This document shows positions 9,037-11,892 of a stretch of DNA of 11,892 nucleotides, in pieces. The notes under the pieces were generated by a model. It was not told the origin of the DNA, made no database searches, and saw only the letters and a list, made by a program, of their open reading frames with translations. The DNA is from Rodentolepis nana. Taxonomy: Eukaryota > Platyhelminthes > Cestoda > Cyclophyllidea > Hymenolepididae. The DNA lies in the NCBI GenBank assembly GCA_900617975.1, contig UZAE01001704.1, forward strand, positions 1 to 11,892. The letters run 5' to 3'. The position numbers and the translations under genes are program-made. Numbering within the stretch: the stretch's first letter is position 1; each line of letters starts with the position of its first letter.

Positions 9037-9359
9037 GGGGTGTGCGATAGACTTACCTCCACGTGATGCACCCTGGGCAACGTAAACCCATATGGCAAAA
9101 AAGTCTATTACTCGGCATTTGACTTCTGACTTCAAACTACCACGACCCCCCTGGTTGTCATATTCGACCCCTTCCACAGTAATCACCTTACCTTTTTCTC
9201 TACCTTTATGTCTGTCTGCCTCTTTTACATCGGTGAATCGCTCTACTGTTCCCCACCCCTCGACTTTCTGCTACTTTGATGAACCTTCCCTCTGTGAAGC
9301 CCGAAGTCAGCTAAATGGCTAATGATATCTATCAAAACGCCTACCATTTGAAATAAATA
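9037..9359 (+). mobile_element. SINE-like element, full length (family S)
   Basis: This is the clearest complete copy. It starts GGGGTGTGCGATAGACTTAC and carries a candidate A box (TGATGCACCCTGG, 9064-9076) and a weak B-box-like ACTTCAAACTACC (9129-9141), about 64 bp apart. Next come the C/T-rich middle with TCGACTTTCTGC, then GAAGCCCGAAGTCAGC, the hairpin TGAT-ATCT-ATCA (9323-9334), and CCATTTGAAATAAATA. Perfect 14-bp TSDs bracket it. The downstream TSD is also the left flank of the next LINE fragment. Small open frames on both strands (8992-9186, 9092-9322) are not conserved among copies. Confidence 0.9.
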
Positions 9360-9373
9360 AATATTTCAAGGGC
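9360..9373. repeat. Right TSD of SINE; also left target copy of LINE
   Basis: AATATTTCAAGGGC is the exact partner of 9023-9036. Its 3' part plus CC (CAAGGGCCC, 9367-9375) is duplicated again at 10356-10364, so this short segment served both insertions. Confidence 0.9.
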
Positions 9374-9461
9374 CCAAGTGCAACGAACTTAAAGCTCGAA
9401 CAAAGGAGAAACAGTCAGGGGCACTCTCAACAGTGGACAGTGGCACTCTCCGGCCGACTGG

Positions 9462-9827
9462 CCAAGAATCGAAGCCGTTGCTGAGTCTTACCTCGAAGAA
9501 AGGAGAAACAGTGGACAGTGGCACTCTTCGACCCGACTAGCCAAGAATCGAAGCCATTGCTGAGTTTAGACTACGTACCTGACACGGTTACCAAGAATCG
9601 AAGCCGTTGCTGAGTTTAGACTACCATGGCCAAGAATGGAATCTGTTGCTGAGTTTAGACTACGTAATGGCCAAGAATCGAAGCCGTTGCTGAGTTTAGA
9701 CTTTGGCCAAGAATCGAAGCCGTTGCTGAGTTTAGACTACGTACTAGAGAAACAGTGGACAGTGGCACTCTCCGACATACCCGACTAGCCAAGAATCGAA
9801 GCCATTGCTGAGTTTAGACTACGTACC
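9462..9827 (+). repeat. Tandem block A, 7 units (with Z blocks)
   Basis: CCAAGAATCGAAGCC(G/A)TTGC and its continuation to CTGAGTTTAGACTACGTAC start at 9462, 9541, 9591, 9630 (mutated), 9671, 9707 and 9789. Steps are 79, 50, 39, 41, 36 and 82 bp. The long steps contain one Z block (GAGAAACAGTGGACAGTGGC, near 9502 and 9748), so they are close to two 39-41 bp steps. This segment is present once in the first LINE copy (4623). Confidence 0.9.
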
Positions 9828-9841
9828 GACGGATTGCCTGG

Positions 9842-9919
9842 CAAAACACCTTCAAAGATTGGGAGTATACACTCAACCATCAAAACACCTTCACAGATTG
9901 AGAGTATACACTCAACCCA
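9842..9919 (+). repeat. Tandem block B, 2 units of 39 bp
   Basis: CAAAACACCTTCAAAGATTG at 9842 and CAAAACACCTTCACAGATTG at 9881 start two adjacent units exactly 39 bp apart, both ending ACTCAACC(A/C). The unit encodes the KHLHRLGVYTQP segment. The first LINE copy has it once. Confidence 0.92.
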
Positions 9920-9933
9920 CATACTCTATGTAA

Positions 9934-10166
9934 CCTACAGGAGGAAATGGAGAAGTCCCACCTGTCTATGTGACCTACAGGAGGAAACGGAGAAGACCCA
10001 CCATATGTAACCTACATGAGGAAATGGAGAAGACCCATCTGATCTGTAACCTACAGGAGGAAATGGAGAAGACCCACCTGATGTGAAACCTACAGGAGGA
10101 AATGGAGAAGACCCATCTGATTCTTAACCTACAGGAGGAAACGGAGAAGACCATCCTGATTCGATG
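9934..10166 (+). repeat. Tandem coding minisatellite, 6 units (module C)
   Basis: Units starting with CCTACAGG or CCTACATG are at 9934, 9974, 10011, 10050, 10089 and 10128. Steps are 40, 37, 39, 39 and 39 bp. Each encodes a variant of NLQEEMEKTHL, so 39 bp equals 13 codons. Units 2 and 3 (9974, 10011) match units 1 and 2 of the first LINE copy (4732, 4769) almost base for base, so this copy has extra units relative to a shared ancestor. Confidence 0.92.
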
Positions 10167-10335
10167 TCCAGCCCTAAAGACAGGGACGGAAAGCCAGAGA
10201 TACTGGGAAGCAAGAAGACTGCTAATGAACTGCTATTTATTAGCTGCTATAAATGTACCCCCCCCCCTCCCTTGGGGGAAGGTGAAGTCAAAGTTTAAGG
10301 GTTAATGATAAATATCATAAAACCTGCCATTTGAA

Positions 10336-10355
10336 ATATATATATATATATATAT
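10336..10355. repeat. (AT)10 at the LINE 3' end
   Basis: The usual AAATAAAT end of the family is replaced here by a pure AT run. This fits tail slippage or later microsatellite growth. Confidence 0.9.
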
Positions 10356-10364
10356 CAAGGGCCC
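10356..10364. repeat. Right TSD of the second LINE fragment
   Basis: CAAGGGCCC equals 9367-9375. With the preceding bases TATAT against TATTT the match extends to 13 of 14, but those may belong to the AT tail. Confidence 0.75.
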
Positions 10365-10951
10365 GAAAACGAATGCTTATGAGGTATTTTTCGATCGATA
10401 AGTAATTGATTTCTATTCCAAAATGTGACTGAACGAAGTGGATTTCCCTATTCCCTTTCACCATTAAAAGCAATTTGTACAAATTTACACGACACGATAT
10501 TGTACTTTTATTTTCATTCTATTTTTATTAAATACATTTTCAAACTCCTTTAGATAAGACAAATGAAAATTAAGGTATCTGTTTCATTTTTGCTTACTTT
10601 TTCTGGCATTTGGTGAGCCAAGAATCAATTTTGACAGTCTATCTGTCTTTCATTTTATGAAATAGTAAATGTCAGACTAAGGTATGCTCTTTAGCTATAA
10701 CGTACTGCTAATGAACAACAGAAAACGAGTGATTTCCCAAAATCAAAGAGCCTAGTTTTGCTGTGGACAATGGGTTGCTCATTAGCAACAGTAAAACTGC
10801 GGACTAAGATTAGATCTGATGATCGAGAACAAAACAACTTGTGGTAAACAAAATTGACACGACAATGCAAATTCCAACCCGCGATCGATATACAGGTATA
10901 ACTTGGATGCAATGAGGAGAGGAGGAGGGGTGGGGCTCTGGTCAGACCACA
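10365..10951. other. Unique AT-rich stretch, no gene seen
   Basis: No repeat copy or RNA gene seen. A minus-strand frame of 73 codons (10691-10912) has no motif. The end of the stretch is purine/G-rich (GAGGAGAGGAGGAGGGGTGG, about 10914-10933), unlike its surroundings. It resembles the G-rich SINE head only superficially. Confidence 0.5.
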
Positions 10952-10966
10952 CTGTCAATTCGAATA
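10952..10966. repeat. Left TSD, 15 bp perfect
   Basis: CTGTCAATTCGAATA is repeated exactly at 11237-11251, bracketing a 5'-truncated SINE. Confidence 0.95.
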
Positions 10967-11236
10967 CTCATACGGCAAAAAAAAAGCCTATCGACCGGCA
11001 GTTGACTTCTGACTCCAAACTACTATGGCCCGACTGCTTGTCATATTCGACCCACATTGTCACCTCACCTTTTTCTACCTTTGTGCCTGTCTGTCTCTTT
11101 TACATCTGTGAATCACTCTTCCGTTCCTCCCCTCTCGACTTTTTGTCACTTTGATGATCCTCCTCCTCTCTGTGAAGCTCGAAGTCAGCTAAATGGCTAA
11201 TGATGGCTATCAAAACGCCTGCCACTTGAAATAAAT
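10967..11236 (+). mobile_element. SINE-like element, 5'-truncated (family S)
   Basis: The family match begins at CTCATACGGCAAAAAAAAAG, about 50 bp into the full-length copies, so the A-box head is missing. It continues with CGACCGGCAGTTGACTTCTG, the C/T-rich middle, GAAGTCAGCTAAATGGC, the hairpin TGAT-GGCT-ATCA (11201-11212) and GCCACTTGAAATAAAT. The perfect 15-bp TSDs prove that the truncation happened during insertion, not by later deletion. The open frame at 10903-11154 crosses the junction and is not a gene. Confidence 0.92.
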
Positions 11237-11251
11237 CTGTCAATTCGAATA
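11237..11251. repeat. Right TSD, 15 bp perfect
   Basis: CTGTCAATTCGAATA is the exact partner of 10952-10966 and directly follows the AAATAAAT tail. Confidence 0.95.
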
Positions 11252-11854
11252 GTCGGACATTAAGACAATTTCAAATAAAATCGCATGAATCAATCAAAGA
11301 TTAGATTGGCCATTGTTCAAGATTTGTGTTTTAATGCATTTATAATTTAGAGATGAAGGCATTAATGAATAAGAAACGGAGAATTCGCAGAAATCAATGT
11401 CCGCATGACGTCAGAGTTCTTGTCAAGAGTTGCCGACAATCGGCGATTGTATACGCATGACAACAGTCGAAAAACCAGTCTGAATAATACTACACAAAGG
11501 AGGAAATTGACATATACTCGCATACCCATATTACTACATTGCAACAACTTTGTGGGCTTAATATTGAGCACGCAAATTCACTTAACTGGATACATTTGCA
11601 AATTTAAACCTCAAACCACAGTAAATTATTATTTTATTAAAATAATTAGTTTTGTGTGTTTTCACACTTTCTGTGTGCTTATGACCAAACTGAAACTAAT
11701 CACAACAAAAGGATCAATGCGAGAAGATAATTTAATAATATTAAATGTCTAAAAGTAGAGAAGTGTTACTTATTGCTAATTATTTTCAATAAATTGGGTT
11801 TCAATAATTTTTAGGAAATTTTAGCATTTGAAACCTAGTTATAGAGTTATACTT
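11252..11854. other. Unique AT-rich stretch, no gene seen
   Basis: It holds a plus-strand open frame of 115 codons (11405-11752) overlapped by a minus-strand one (11362-11571). Neither shows a domain, and the plus one becomes a low-complexity AT-rich translation in its second half. I do not call a gene, although this is the second longest frame in the window. Confidence 0.45.
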
Positions 11855-11892
11855 AATATTTATTTATTTCAAATGGCAGGCGTTTTGATAGT
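11855..11892 (-). mobile_element. SINE/LINE tail on minus strand, cut by window end
   Basis: Read on the minus strand this is ACTATCAAAACGCCTGCCAT and then TTGAAATAAATAAATATT, the shared 3' end. The AACGCC form matches family S better than family L (AAACCTGCC or AAGTCTGCC), so a SINE is more likely. It is the only copy on this strand. The rest lies beyond the window. Confidence 0.85.

Larger units (their letters stand above)
9376..10305 (+). pseudogene. LINE ORF2 C-terminal remnant, scrambled by repeats
   Basis: Recognisable pieces of the post-RT region lie in changing frames: ELKARTKEKQ near the start, a QWTVALS piece in block Z, IEAVAEFRLRT in block A, CLAKHL(Q/H)RLGVYTQP in block B, and LQEEMEKTHL in block C. 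An open stretch then encodes EKTILIRCPALKTGTESQRY, followed by WEARRLLMNCYLLAAINVP and WGKVKSKFKG, with TAA at 10303-10305. In-frame stops (for example TGA at 10084-10086 in block C) and indels between blocks prevent any full product. The last ~200 bp are open and agree residue for residue in most places with the 4847-4987 frame. This supports a real ancestral ORF end here. Confidence 0.72.
9376..10355 (+). mobile_element. LINE 3' fragment with tandem expansions (family L)
   Basis: A 5'-truncated LINE end of about 980 bp, longer than the copy at 4623 mainly because several blocks are tandemly repeated. In order it holds: a lead segment with GAACTTAAAGCTCGAACAAA; alternating blocks Z (GAGAAACAGTGGACAGTGGC) and A (CCAAGAATCGAAGCCGTTGC), 9408-9827; block B twice (9842-9919); block C six times (9934-10166); the RCPAL/RYWEAR coding end; a C10 run; then the family tail with hairpin TGAT-AAAT-ATCA (10306-10317) and CCTGCCATTTGAAAT passing into (AT)10. 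CAAGGGCCC flanks both ends. The 3' ~60 bp are shared with family S. Confidence 0.82.

Noticed and set aside
9462..10166. Regularly spaced repeats resembling a CRISPR array
   Set aside because: Units are directly adjacent, with no unique spacers, and encode a LINE protein segment. The setting is eukaryotic repeat DNA.
10816..10822. CTGATGA, the core of a hammerhead ribozyme
   Set aside because: The following bases give no stem II and no GAAA at the right distance, so the full motif is absent.
11405..11752. 115-codon open frame on the plus strand
   Set aside because: No recognisable motif, a low-complexity AT-rich second half, and a competing minus-strand frame over the same bases.

Overview
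This window looks like non-coding animal DNA. It is roughly two-thirds A+T by eye, has no convincing host gene on either strand, and is dominated by retrotransposed repeats. The best clue to the organism is the protein signature of two decayed LINE tails: a FRL-x-TGHDCL motif, then HL-x-RLG, a Cys-rich knuckle, HL(I)RCPAL and RYW-x-AR. I associate this C-terminal, post-reverse-transcriptase region with LINEs that are common in arthropod genomes, including spiders. An arthropod (possibly a chelicerate) is therefore a reasonable inference, but not proven.

Two repeat families explain about 30% of the window. Family S is a SINE-like element of about 310-325 bp. It lies at 699-1294 (a head-to-tail dimer), 2181-2495, 6334-6587 (5'-truncated), 7492-7795, 9037-9359, 10967-11236 (5'-truncated), and on the minus strand at 11855-11892, where the window cuts it. 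Four copies share the same 5' end (G-rich, then TGTGCGATAGACTT or close to it). Most end in GCCATTTGAAATAAAT. Several have clear target-site duplications (TSDs), three of them perfect at 13-15 bp. Family L is the 3' end of a LINE, at 4623-5025 and 9376-10355. Both copies are broken by frameshifts and stops.

The most interesting point is that the two families share their last ~60 bp. This includes a small TGAT/ATCA hairpin whose stem is kept while its loop varies, and an AAAT-type terminal repeat. That is what a SINE that parasitises a LINE's reverse transcriptase would look like, so the window appears to hold a LINE/SINE pair. The second LINE copy is also unusual: at least three unrelated blocks (A, B and C) are each tandemly repeated with nearly the same step, about 39 bp or 13 codons. 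This copy and a SINE share one target site, so the motif CAAGGGC(CC) occurs three times and records two successive insertions.

Layout: 1-683 unique; 684-1309 SINE dimer with TSDs; 1310-2180 unique; 2181-2495 SINE; 2496-3902 unique; 3903-4130 a small CpG- and CCAAT-containing promoter-like island; 4131-4622 unique; 4623-5025 LINE tail; 5036-6333 unique; 6334-6587 SINE, then an (AT)11 microsatellite; 6646-7478 unique; 7479-7808 SINE with TSDs; 7809-9022 unique; 9023-10364 SINE plus LINE composite; 10365-10951 unique; 10952-11251 SINE with TSDs; 11252-11854 unique; 11855-11892 minus-strand SINE tail. The open reading frames in the window are explained by AT-rich chance frames or by frames inside the repeats.
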